From positions 124,001 to 188,000 of the forward strand of contig JBEKPS010000007.1 in assembly GCA_049520515.1 (NCBI GenBank): 64,000 nt of DNA, written 5' to 3'. The notes below the pieces were generated by a model that did not search any database, was not told the origin of the DNA, and worked only from the letters and a program-made list of their open reading frames with translations. The DNA comes from JAFAMS01 sp049520515 (GTDB lineage Bacteria > Vulcanimicrobiota > Vulcanimicrobiia > Vulcanimicrobiales > Vulcanimicrobiaceae). Made by a program: the position numbers and the translations under genes. Positions 34,098 to 42,232 of this stretch are shown here, piece after piece. How positions within the stretch are numbered: the first letter of the stretch is position 1; the number at the start of each line of letters is the position of its first letter.

Positions 34098-35008
34098 GAG
34101 TCGATCCCATTATGTTGCAATCGCGGAATCCGTACGACGAAACGCGCGGAGCTCTCGAGGCTAACGTCACCGCCATGAGCGCGAGCGACCCAGCGGCAAA
34201 TTGCCAAACCAAGTCCGCTGCCGGCACCGTCGCCGTCGCGCACCAAGCGATCGAATACGCGGCTTCGTATTTCGCCCGGAACACCGGGACCGTCATCATC
34301 GACGACGATGGCAGCGAAGTCGCCTTCGGGCCGAACGGCGACGCGTATACTGGAACGCGCGTGCCGGACAGCGTTGTCGAGAAGATTGCGAACGATCTGC
34401 GCGACGCGGCGCTCGTCGGCTTCGGCGAAGACCGAAGCCGACTCGAGATCGATGCGCGGTGTGCCGGCTCGAACGGCGTACTCGCGCGTGACGCGAGTGA
34501 CAGTGTCGCTGACGTCGATCGTCTCGCGTTGGAGTTTCTCAGGGCCGCCGGCGCGCGCGAGCAACGCGAGATCGCCGACGAGCCGCGATGCATCGAGAGC
34601 GGCGCCGGCAATCGTTTCGAATGCCGTACGTTCCGCATCGCGCGCATCGACCGCCGCCTGCTGCGCTATGCTCGCTATCGTAGCGAGCGGCGTCCGCAAT
34701 TCGTGCGCGATGTCGGCAGCGAAGTCGCGCTCCCGCTCGGCAGCGGCTTCGAGAGGAGCGATTGAATGCCGGGCAACGAGCGCCGCGGCGATTGCGACGA
34801 AGGCCAAGAGCGGAACCGCAATCGATATGAGGATCCAAACCACGGGCTCCATCGCGCGGCCGAGCGCAGCTTCACCGAGAGCATGAGTTTGCGGCGAGTT
34901 CAGGAGTGGAGCAACGAGATCGCGGTTGACCCGTTCCTCGAATACGTACGCGCCGAGGGCCAGTGCGACGACGACGAGTGCAAAGACTGTCCAATAGGAG
35001 AACGTCAG
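34094..35008 (-). CDS. Sensor histidine kinase
   Basis: A two-span membrane histidine kinase. The canonical ATG at 34852 would start after the first membrane helix. The frame upstream encodes that helix (TVFALVVVALALGAYVF) and a short periplasmic loop, but has no ATG, GTG or TTG. CTG at 35008, 17 bases after the response-regulator stop, is drawn as the start. Then follow TM2 (ISIAVPLLAFVAIAAALVA), the H-box DIAHELRTPLA, N-box RNLLDNAVRHA, and the G-boxes DDDGPGV and GSGLGLAI. No HAMP domain is evident. It is the partner of the response regulator gene just upstream. Confidence 0.85.
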   Translation of the reverse strand: MTFSYWTVFALVVVALALGAYVFEERVNRDLVAPLLNSPQTHALGEAALGRAMEPVVWILISIAVPLLAFVAIAAALVARHSIAPLEAAAERERDFAADIAHELRTPLATIASIAQQAAVDARDAERTAFETIAGAALDASRLVGDLALLARAGGPEKLQRETIDVSDTVTRVTREYAVRAGTPRIDLESASVFAEADERRVAQIVRNLLDNAVRHARSSIRVAVRPEGDFAAIVVDDDGPGVPGEIRSRVFDRLVRDGDGAGSGLGLAICRWVARAHGGDVSLESSARFVVRIPRLQHNGIDS

Positions 35009-35024
35009 GCGGACGATCGCGCGT

Positions 35025-35693
35025 TTAGGTGACCAGTCGATACCCGACTCCCCAAATCGTCGCGATCATGTTACCGGCACCCGCGCTGCGCAGCTTGCGC
35101 CGGAGCTGTCCGACGTAAACGTCGACGATATTGCTCGAACCGGCGAATTCATCGCCCCACACGCGGTCGAGAATTTGCTGACGGGAGAGCGTCAGGCCTG
35201 CGTTGCGCGCGAGATACTCGAGCAATCGAAACTCCGTCGTACCGAGCACAATCTCCGATTCGCTCACGAAGGCCCGGCGCGCGGTGAGATCGACGCGCAA
35301 GTCGCCGGCATCGAGAACGCTCTGCGGGGGACGTTCCGCGCGTCGCAAGAGCGCACGAATGCGCGCAACCAGCTCTTGCGCGACAAATGGTTTGACAAGG
35401 TAGTCGTCGGCGCCGCAATCCAGACCGCGAACGCGGTCTTCGACGGCGTCGCGGGCCGTCAACATCAAAACCGGCGTAGAAACGCCGGCCTCGCGAGCTT
35501 TAGAGCAGACCGAAAAACCATCCCCTTTGGGGATCACCAGATCCAGTACCGCGAGGTCGAATTCGCCGTCGATGAGCTGCGCAAGCGCAGATTCTCCGTC
35601 CGCAACATGCGAGATCGAGTACCGCTCGCGTTCCAGCATACGCGTGACGGCCTCGGCGATTTCCTCGTTGTCCTCAACCAGTAAGATTCGCAT
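35025..35693 (-). CDS. OmpR/PhoB family response regulator
   Basis: A 222-residue regulator: a receiver domain (residues 1-115) with the phosphoacceptor Asp in LAVLDLVIPKGDG, Thr in MLTARDA and Lys in YLVKPF, then an OmpR-type winged helix (about 125-222; EFRLLEYLARN, VDVYVGQLRRKL, WGVGYRLV). It precedes the kinase gene, and both lie downstream of a TPR protein gene on the same strand. The signal is unknown. Confidence 0.95.
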   Translation of the reverse strand: MRILLVEDNEEIAEAVTRMLERERYSISHVADGESALAQLIDGEFDLAVLDLVIPKGDGFSVCSKAREAGVSTPVLMLTARDAVEDRVRGLDCGADDYLVKPFVAQELVARIRALLRRAERPPQSVLDAGDLRVDLTARRAFVSESEIVLGTTEFRLLEYLARNAGLTLSRQQILDRVWGDEFAGSSNIVDVYVGQLRRKLRSAGAGNMIATIWGVGYRLVT

Positions 35694-35695
35694 CG

Positions 35696-36502
35696 TTATT
35701 GCGCGATCGTGTCGTGAATGGAGACCGCCATGTTCCGCAAGCTTGGATCCGACGCATCTTGCATCACCGCTTCGAAGGCCATGCGTGCTTCGGCGCGGCG
35801 TCCTTCGCGCAGGAGCACGATGCCGAGCGCAAAGCGGGCTCGCGGATATTGCGGCGACGAGGTCAATGCCGCATGCAGCTCGCGCTCGGCGACGTCGAGA
35901 CGGCCGTCTTGCAGAGCGACCAGCGCGAGATCGTAGTGCGCGGGTGCGTAGGCGGGATTGCGGTCGACCAGTTTATTGAAATCCGCACGTGCGGTCGTCA
36001 TATCGCCCGCGCGCAGCGCGACGAGCCCTTGCGAATAGAGGGCGCGTGCGGACGTCGGCGCGAGCGCGATAAAGCGATCCGCGGCGGCGCGCGCACCGGC
36101 TGCATCGTTCCGGTCGAGATCGACGCTGACCAAGTTGGCATAAGCCGCCAGAAAGCCCGGATCGCGGGTAATTGCGTCTTGCAGCTCGCTCGCGGCGCGA
36201 TCGAGCTCACGAGCGCCGGCGAATGCGAGCGCGAGGTTGTAGTGAGCGGTTGAGTTTTGCGGCTCGCCGGGATTGCGCTTTAACGCCTCCTCGAATTCGG
36301 TGATGGCCTGTGCGTAATCAGCGCGATTGAGTGCGGCCATGCCGCGCGCGAAACGTTCCCGGATTTCACGCGTGATCGCAAGGTTGCGCAGCGTCGCGCG
36401 ATCGGTCGAGGTCGGTGTCGGCGCTCCATAGCTCTGTGCGTTCGCGGCCAATGGAAAGCCGGCGACCAGGCAGAGTGCGAGCGCTACGGCGCGCACGCTC
36501 AT
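35696..36502 (-). CDS. Exported TPR-repeat protein
   Basis: A 268-residue exported protein with a signal peptide ending at ANA-Q near residue 23. About six tetratricopeptide repeats follow from residue 50 to 262, with typical A-x-x-x-Y/F-A spacing (YAQAITEFEEALKRNPGE, AHYDLALVALQDGRLDVAERELHAAL). TPR domains mediate protein contacts, here in the periplasm. Its stop lies 2 bases before the response regulator ATG, and its ATG overlaps the small upstream gene as ATGA. Confidence 0.88.
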   Translation of the reverse strand: MSVRAVALALCLVAGFPLAANAQSYGAPTPTSTDRATLRNLAITREIRERFARGMAALNRADYAQAITEFEEALKRNPGEPQNSTAHYNLALAFAGARELDRAASELQDAITRDPGFLAAYANLVSVDLDRNDAAGARAAADRFIALAPTSARALYSQGLVALRAGDMTTARADFNKLVDRNPAYAPAHYDLALVALQDGRLDVAERELHAALTSSPQYPRARFALGIVLLREGRRAEARMAFEAVMQDASDPSLRNMAVSIHDTIAQ

Positions 36503-36744
36503 TTTCCGGGCGTTGGTTGCGGTAAATGGGCGTCGCGAATCGAGACCGTCGTTGCGGCCTTCTCAGGCTCGCAAGCCCAGCCGACTCTCCCTTCGACGGG
36601 AATCGGTCCGAGCAGCGACGGTGCCTGCGACGGTTCGAGAACTTGCTCCATCACGGCGGGGTTGAGCTCCACGCCGGCGACGGCCATGGCCGTCCCCAAC
36701 GCCAGGAGCAAGGCGCCCATCGCGAAAGCGAGCTTAAAGTTCAT
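36499..36744 (-). CDS. Small secreted protein, 81 aa
   Basis: I do not recognise the family. A signal peptide covers about residues 1-22 (FKLAFAMGALLLALGTAMAVAG). The mature part is short and Pro/Glu-rich, with a single cysteine in GWACEPEKAATTVSIRD. It is the first gene of the unit that runs through the TPR protein to the two-component system, and it overlaps the TPR gene by four bases. It is divergent from the outer-membrane receptor gene, 30 bases away. Confidence 0.65.
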   Translation of the reverse strand: MNFKLAFAMGALLLALGTAMAVAGVELNPAVMEQVLEPSQAPSLLGPIPVEGRVGWACEPEKAATTVSIRDAHLPQPTPGK

Positions 36745-36774
36745 CGTCTCCCTTTACCATCCGGGCATGAGGAA

Positions 36775-38514
36775 TTGCTGAAAACGGGATCCGTTGCGGT
36801 TGTGCTCTGGCTTGTGCTGGCTACGCCGCCCACCCTAGCTAGCTCTCTTCTGACCGGAATTGTGCGCGACACGCACGGAACGCCAATCGCCGGCGCTACC
36901 GTAACCGCGTTGGATCGCAGCGGTACGATCGCGACGACGGATTCGGATGGGACGTTCGCGCTCGAGGGGCCGCAGCGGCCCGAGCGCGTGCGCATTACGT
37001 GCCGGTTTTGTCGTACCGCAACAGTCGCCGTCGATCCGAGCGAGCCGGTCGTCGCTATCTTGCAGCGCTACGACGCGCTCACGTCCGATGGGCCGTCCGC
37101 CGCCGATTTGATGGCGCTACCCTACACGCAGATTGAAGACGCGCTTGCGCTCAAACCGTTCGAAGTCTTGCGCTTGGGCTTCGGTGCTCCGAACGATCGT
37201 TCGCTTTCGGATCGCGGTCTGGGGAACACCGCGCTTGTCCTCGACGGCGACGCGCCGACGTACGACATTGCATCCTATCTTCCGACCGCGCTCGCAACGA
37301 CGCCGGCGCATTCCGGAAATGTCATGACCTTCGAGCCGTCGAGCAGCGCGTATCAGTACGGTCCTTACGCGACTGCCGGCCTCATCGCGCTCTCGCGCGA
37401 TCCTGCAGTCGTCGAGCAGGCCGCATGGGGAAACGCATCCGCGTTCCGTTTGTCGGGCGGCACGCCGGATTTCGGCGTTTCGCTCGGCTCGGACGGCGAT
37501 GACTATACCGAGCGCGAGCGGATCGTCGCAAGTGGTACGGCGGGTTTTGCCGGCGGGACGATCGACGCGCAATTGTCTTCGTCGCGCGCGGTCACCGTGC
37601 TGCCGACGACGATGTACGACCTTTCTGAATCGAGCGCCACCGTCGGATTCACAGAGCAATTCGGCCGCGTGCGCTTCCGCTTGTCAGCAGCTGATGCGTT
37701 CGGCACGCAAAGCTTTTTCGCGAACGACACGATTTGGAACGACGCTGCCCTCAAGGCGTCTGCGAGCACGCTTTTTGGCGTCGTCGCTTTCGATGCTGGA
37801 GCGCAATACTCGAACGATTCGAACTACATTGCTTCGAGCGATAATGCAGTTAATTTCGGACAAGCTACCGTCTACGTTCATGCGCACGTTCCCGGCCGCA
37901 CCAGTGTCGATTTCGGCATCGCGCACACGACCTACGATACCGAGAGCGGAACCCGCAACGTGACACTGCCGTCGCTGATGGTCGTGCAAGGGCTCGGCGC
38001 GTTCTCTGTTACCGGCGGCATCTCTGAGTCGCTCGTTCGGATCTCCCAATACAACGCACCCTATCTCGCCGCGCTTGCGGAAGCGCACCTCGACTATACC
38101 GACGGCCAGCGCCTTCGCGCCGAGGTCCAGACCTACGGCCAAGTCACGAATGTCGACAATAGTCACGGGCTTACTGGGGCCGGCGTGTCACTCGAATATC
38201 AGATCACGCCGACGACGAGCATTCGCGCGTGGTCGCTTCGCCTCCAGAACGACGACAATGCGTACGGCGGCGTTCAGGACTTGCCGTACATCTCGGGCGA
38301 CTCGCTCTGGATTACGAGCCAGAATGGTGGCTTTCGTATCGACGCAATCTATCGCCGCACCGCGACGCAAGTCAACTATCTCTATGCGCAAACGCGGCGT
38401 GGAGTCGACGGCGACGTGTATTTCCCGCTCTCGCTCCGGACCTCGATCGGTCTACGCAGCGAGCTCCGCCCGCAGGGCCGGCGCAGCTCCCTCGTCCTCA
38501 ACTTTACAGGCTAA
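36775..38514 (+). CDS. Outer-membrane receptor-like protein with CarboxypepD_reg-like N-terminus
   Basis: A 579-residue exported protein. After the signal peptide comes a carboxypeptidase-regulatory-like beta domain (LTGIVRDTHGTPIAGATVTALD), which ends in an unusual ITCRFCRTATV with two cysteines. A plug-like segment (LGNTALVLDGDAPTYDIAS) follows, then a long run of alternating beta strands to the C-terminal SLVLNFTG. This matches TonB-dependent-receptor-like outer-membrane proteins, although no clear TonB box is visible and it is short for the family. TTG at 36775 gives the best signal peptide; the GAGG site is very close to it, so the start is tentative. Confidence 0.72.
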   Translation: MLKTGSVAVVLWLVLATPPTLASSLLTGIVRDTHGTPIAGATVTALDRSGTIATTDSDGTFALEGPQRPERVRITCRFCRTATVAVDPSEPVVAILQRYDALTSDGPSAADLMALPYTQIEDALALKPFEVLRLGFGAPNDRSLSDRGLGNTALVLDGDAPTYDIASYLPTALATTPAHSGNVMTFEPSSSAYQYGPYATAGLIALSRDPAVVEQAAWGNASAFRLSGGTPDFGVSLGSDGDDYTERERIVASGTAGFAGGTIDAQLSSSRAVTVLPTTMYDLSESSATVGFTEQFGRVRFRLSAADAFGTQSFFANDTIWNDAALKASASTLFGVVAFDAGAQYSNDSNYIASSDNAVNFGQATVYVHAHVPGRTSVDFGIAHTTYDTESGTRNVTLPSLMVVQGLGAFSVTGGISESLVRISQYNAPYLAALAEAHLDYTDGQRLRAEVQTYGQVTNVDNSHGLTGAGVSLEYQITPTTSIRAWSLRLQNDDNAYGGVQDLPYISGDSLWITSQNGGFRIDAIYRRTATQVNYLYAQTRRGVDGDVYFPLSLRTSIGLRSELRPQGRRSSLVLNFTG

Positions 38515-38548
38515 AAGCGCTTCAGAGTTCCCTCATACCTTAGCGATA

Positions 38549-38564
38549 GGCTGCGCAAGCAGCC
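38549..38564. other. GNRA-type hairpin between convergent genes
   Basis: GGCTGC and GCAGCC form a 6-bp stem closed by the tetraloop GCAA on the plus strand, in the 85-base space between the receptor gene and dnaJ. No U-tract follows, so it is at best a weak terminator. The rest of the gap shows nothing recognisable. Confidence 0.35.
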
Positions 38565-38599
38565 GCGCATTGCCGAGCGGTGCGCGACTGCGCTAACGT

Positions 38600-39622
38600 T
38601 TATGCTTTGCCGTTGCGGAGCGTCGCGAGCTCGCGGTACAGTTTGATTTCTTTGTCGGAGAGATTTTGCGGAACCGTGCCGATCAGGCGCACGTATTGAT
38701 CGCCGTTACCGCCGCCCTTAGGATGGGGCATTCCCTTCCCCGTCAGACGTAAGAGCTTATTGCTCTGCGTTCCGGCGGGTACGGTCATCGTAACGTCGCC
38801 GCTCATCGTAGGGACGCGGAGGTCGCCGCCAAGTACGAGTTCGTAAATCGAAACGGGCATGTCGATGTACAGATCGTCGTCTTTGCGCGTGTAGGTCTGA
38901 TCGTCTTTGATGTGGACGACCAAATACAAATCGCCCTTCGGTCCGCCGCCGATTCCCGTCGCGCCTTGACCAGCAAGGCGTATACGTTGCCCTTCGCGCA
39001 CGCCTTTCGGAATGGTTACGTCGAAATGTTTCGTTTCGAGGACGCGGCCGGTGCCGTGACACTTCGGGCAGATGCTCTTGCCGACGGTTCCGGTTCCCTT
39101 ACACTGCGGGCATAAGTCTTCGATTTGCAGCGAGACGGATTTCGTTCCGCCGTCGTACGATTCGCGTAGCGAGAGATCGAGCGTCGTCTCGAGATCTTGA
39201 CCCCGTTGCTGGAACGGTTGCCGCGTCGCACGACGACCGCCGTCTTTCCCGACTCCGGAAAAGAACGCATCGAAGAAGTCCGAGAATCCGCTAGGCCCGC
39301 CTGCGCCTCCGAAACCGCCGAAGTTTGAGGTGTTGAAATCCTCTTGCTGCTGCTGAGTGCGATAGCGGCGCTGTTGTTCGGCTTGCTGCGCAGCGCGCTG
39401 CCAATCCGAACCGAGCACGTCGTATTTCTTACGCTTGTCTGCGTCGCCCAATACTTCGTAAGCCTCGGCGATTTCTTTGAATTTCTCCTCGGCTTCTTTC
39501 GGACTCTTTGGGTTAGCGTCCGGATGCCACTTGCGCGCAAGCCGCCGATACGCAGACTTGATATCTTTCTCGGCGGCATTTTTCGGAACGCCTAGGACTT
39601 GATAATAGTCCTTGTAGTTCAT
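38600..39622 (-). CDS. dnaJ: DnaJ/CbpA-like co-chaperone with a half zinc finger
   Basis: A 340-residue J-domain protein that stimulates DnaK. It has the J domain at residues 1-70 with HPD in KWHPDANP, and a Gly/Phe region at about 95-125 (FGGFGGAGGPSGF). Only two zinc motifs, CPQCKGTG and CPKCHGTG, are present instead of four, followed by two C-terminal substrate-binding domains (about 175-320). With half the cysteines, a complete two-zinc finger cannot form; one zinc per monomer is possible. ATG at 39622 is preferred over 39628. It is last in dnaK-grpE-dnaJ. Confidence 0.92.
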   Translation of the reverse strand: MNYKDYYQVLGVPKNAAEKDIKSAYRRLARKWHPDANPKSPKEAEEKFKEIAEAYEVLGDADKRKKYDVLGSDWQRAAQQAEQQRRYRTQQQQEDFNTSNFGGFGGAGGPSGFSDFFDAFFSGVGKDGGRRATRQPFQQRGQDLETTLDLSLRESYDGGTKSVSLQIEDLCPQCKGTGTVGKSICPKCHGTGRVLETKHFDVTIPKGVREGQRIRLAGQGATGIGGGPKGDLYLVVHIKDDQTYTRKDDDLYIDMPVSIYELVLGGDLRVPTMSGDVTMTVPAGTQSNKLLRLTGKGMPHPKGGGNGDQYVRLIGTVPQNLSDKEIKLYRELATLRNGKA

Positions 39623-39640
39623 CGGCACTTCGATTGTACG

Positions 39641-40144
39641 CTAGCTGGATTTTGCGACGATGACTCTCGCGGGGCGAAGAACCTCATCGCCGTATTTGTA
39701 ACCGCGCTGCGCTTCTTCGACCACAATATCATCGGCGACGCCCGGAGTCGGCTGCGTTCCAATCGCTTCTGCAAGCGTCGGATCGAAACGTTGTCCCTTG
39801 ACGGAGTATGGTCGAACATTTTCGCTGGCGAGGACTTGCTCGAAGCCCCTCAGCGTTTGCTCGACGCCTTTGCGTGTCGTTTCGGCATCCGCGTCGTGCG
39901 CCAGCGCACGCTCGAGATTATCCATCACCGGAAGAATTCGCTCGAGAAGCTGGCGCTTTCCGGCGGTCGCGATATCCGCGAACTGCCGTTCGATGCGTTT
40001 CTTGTAGTTTTCGAAGTCGGCCATCGCGTAGAGGTACTTGTTGTAGTTCTCTTCGGCTTTGGCTTTCGCGGCCGCAAGCTCAGATGCGGGATCGCCCTGC
40101 GGCGCAGAACCCTGCGCCGCAGTCGTTTCCGTATTCGTGTCCAT
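39641..40144 (-). CDS. grpE: Nucleotide exchange factor GrpE
   Basis: A 167-residue DnaK nucleotide exchange factor. A low-complexity Ala/Glu N-terminus leads into the long coiled coil (AAAKAKAEENYNKYLYAMADFENYKKRIERQ). The C-terminal beta domain ends in QRGYKYGDEVLRPARVIVAKS, the family signature. It lies 5 bases downstream of the dnaK stop. Confidence 0.96.
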   Translation of the reverse strand: MDTNTETTAAQGSAPQGDPASELAAAKAKAEENYNKYLYAMADFENYKKRIERQFADIATAGKRQLLERILPVMDNLERALAHDADAETTRKGVEQTLRGFEQVLASENVRPYSVKGQRFDPTLAEAIGTQPTPGVADDIVVEEAQRGYKYGDEVLRPARVIVAKSS

Positions 40145-40149
40145 TGAAG

Positions 40150-42027
40150 TTACTTAGCTTCTTTGAACTCAGCGTCGATTACGTCATCGGACGATTGCGA
40201 CGACGCCGTCGACTCGCTGTGCTGCTGCTGTTGTCCGTTCGTCGCGCCGTCATGCGTCGCGCCGTTTTCGGACTGCCCGTCACCCGGAGCCGCACCGCTC
40301 TTTTGATAGAGGGCTTCGGCCATCTTGTAACTGGCTTGCTGCAGCTTCTCGGTCGCAGCTTTGACCTCGGCGACCGTGCCGTTTTCGGAGATCCGCCTCA
40401 AATCGCCGAGCGCAGTCTCAACATCCGCCTTGGCAGATGGGTCGAGTTTGTCGCCGACTTCCTTGAGCGATTTCTCCGTCGAGTAGGTCAACGAGCTCGC
40501 AGCGTTGCGAACTTCCGCTTCTTCGCGCTTGCGATGATCTTCCGCGGCGAATGCCTCGGCGTCTTTGACCATGCGATCGACTTCGTCTTTGTTGAGATTT
40601 GTCGATGCAGTGACCGTGATCTTTTGCTCGCGACCCGTGCCGAGATCTTTCGCGTTGACGCTTACGAGGCCGTTGGCATCGATGTCGAACGTGACTTCGA
40701 TCTGCGGTACCCCGCGCGGAGCCGCTGGAATTCCGTCGAGGCGGAAGCGCCCGAGCGTCTTGTTGTCGCCCGCCATATCGCGCTCACCCTGCAGGACGTG
40801 AATGTCGACCGAGGTCTGGCCGTCTTCCGCCGTCGTGAAGATTTGCGCCTTACGCGTCGGAATCGTCGTATTGCGTTCGATCAGCTTGGTGTTGACGCCA
40901 CCGAGCGTTTCGATGCCGAGCGACAGCGGCGTAACGTCGAGCAGTACGACGTCGTGCACTTCGCCCGAGAGGACGCCGGCCTGAATCGCTGCACCAACCG
41001 CGACGACTTCGTCGGGATTGACGGTTTGATTCGGCTCTTTGCCCGTGAGCTTTTGAACAAGCTCTTGAATGACCGGCATGCGCGTCGCGCCGCCGACCAT
41101 TACGACCTGGTCGATCTTCGAGATATCGAGTCCTGAATCGCTCAAAGCGCTCTTGAACGGCTGCACGGTGCGATCGGTGAGATCGCTCGTCATACGTTCG
41201 AAATCGGCGCGCGTGAGCGTGTAGTCCAAGTGCTTCGGACCATTTTGATCCGCCGTAACGAACGGCAGATTGATTGACGTCTGAACCATCGAGCTCAGCT
41301 CGATCTTGGCTTTTTCGGCCGCTTCGGTCAGACGTTGCATCGCCTGCTTGTCGCTGGAAAGATCGATGCCTTGATCTTTGCGGAATTCGCCGACGAGCCA
41401 ATCGACGATGCGCTTGTCGTAGTCGTCGCCGCCGAGGTGCGTGTCACCGTTGGTAGCCTTAACTTCGAAAACACCGTCACCGACCTCGAGGATCGAGACG
41501 TCGAACGTGCCGCCGCCGAGATCCCAAACGAGGATCGTCTCGTTGCCTTTTTTCTCGAGACCGTACGCGAGCGATGCCGCGGTCGGCTCGTTGATAATAC
41601 GCAGAACGTCGATGCCTGCTATGCGGCCGGCGTCTTTCGTTGCTTGCCGTTGCGCGTCATTAAAGTACGCCGGAACGGTGATGACGGCTTTCGTGACGCG
41701 TTCGCCGAGATACGTTGATGCGTCGTTGACGAGCTTCTGCAGGATCATCGCCGAGATTTCTTGCGGTGAGTAATCCTTGCCGTCGATTTTAACTTTGAAA
41801 TCCGTGCCCATCTGTCGTTTGATCGACGCGATGGTGCGCTCCGGATTGGTTATTGCTTGGCGCTTCGCAAGCTGTCCCACCAAACGTTCGCCGGTTTTTG
41901 TAAACGCGACGACGGATGGCGTCGTCCGGTTGCCTTCCGCATTGGGAATGACGACCGGTTGCGAGCCTTCCATTACGGCGACGACCGAGTTAGTCGTGCC
42001 AAGGTCGATGCCGACCACTTTTGCCAT
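40150..42027 (-). CDS. dnaK: Chaperone DnaK (Hsp70)
   Basis: A 625-residue Hsp70. It has the ATPase domain with GIDLGTTNSVVAV, IINEPTAASLAYG and DLGGGTFDVSIL, and the substrate-binding domain (DVTPLSLGIETLGG). A helical lid follows, then a Gln/Ser-rich tail and an acidic end (DDVIDAEFKEAK). It heads dnaK-grpE-dnaJ. The roughly 200-base leader shows no CIRCE inverted repeat, so HrcA control is not supported by what I can see. Confidence 0.97.
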   Translation of the reverse strand: MAKVVGIDLGTTNSVVAVMEGSQPVVIPNAEGNRTTPSVVAFTKTGERLVGQLAKRQAITNPERTIASIKRQMGTDFKVKIDGKDYSPQEISAMILQKLVNDASTYLGERVTKAVITVPAYFNDAQRQATKDAGRIAGIDVLRIINEPTAASLAYGLEKKGNETILVWDLGGGTFDVSILEVGDGVFEVKATNGDTHLGGDDYDKRIVDWLVGEFRKDQGIDLSSDKQAMQRLTEAAEKAKIELSSMVQTSINLPFVTADQNGPKHLDYTLTRADFERMTSDLTDRTVQPFKSALSDSGLDISKIDQVVMVGGATRMPVIQELVQKLTGKEPNQTVNPDEVVAVGAAIQAGVLSGEVHDVVLLDVTPLSLGIETLGGVNTKLIERNTTIPTRKAQIFTTAEDGQTSVDIHVLQGERDMAGDNKTLGRFRLDGIPAAPRGVPQIEVTFDIDANGLVSVNAKDLGTGREQKITVTASTNLNKDEVDRMVKDAEAFAAEDHRKREEAEVRNAASSLTYSTEKSLKEVGDKLDPSAKADVETALGDLRRISENGTVAEVKAATEKLQQASYKMAEALYQKSGAAPGDGQSENGATHDGATNGQQQQHSESTASSQSSDDVIDAEFKEAK

Positions 42028-42174
42028 GTTGTTTCGTGCCTTCTTCCCGAGCGAGTGGACCAGCCGCGAGCGCTAGCTCTTGGCCTTGCCGCTTACCTCA
42101 ACTCAAGGAGTCAAGAAGTGTAAGGTACGGACCATATTACCGCAAACGGCGGCAGATTGTTCCGCTCACCTTCT

Positions 42175-42231
42175 ATGACAATTTCCCTGGCACAGAAGTT
42201 TCGAAGTCACAGGCTTCGCTCGGGATGACAA
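42175..42231. repeat. Possible dispersed intergenic repeat
   Basis: On the minus strand this reads TTTGTCATCCCGAGCGAAGC and further on ends with a second TTGTCAT. The GTCATCC-GAGCGAAG core resembles short intergenic repeats that recur in many bacterial genomes. Only one copy was noticed in this window, so the repeat nature is inferred from resemblance. It lies between the htrA stop and the dnaK leader. Confidence 0.35.
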
Positions 42232-42232
42232 A

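Noticed and set aside
42028..42110. Possible CIRCE element before dnaK
   Set aside because: GAGCGCTAGCTC is a short partial palindrome and does not match the 9-9-9 CIRCE pattern.
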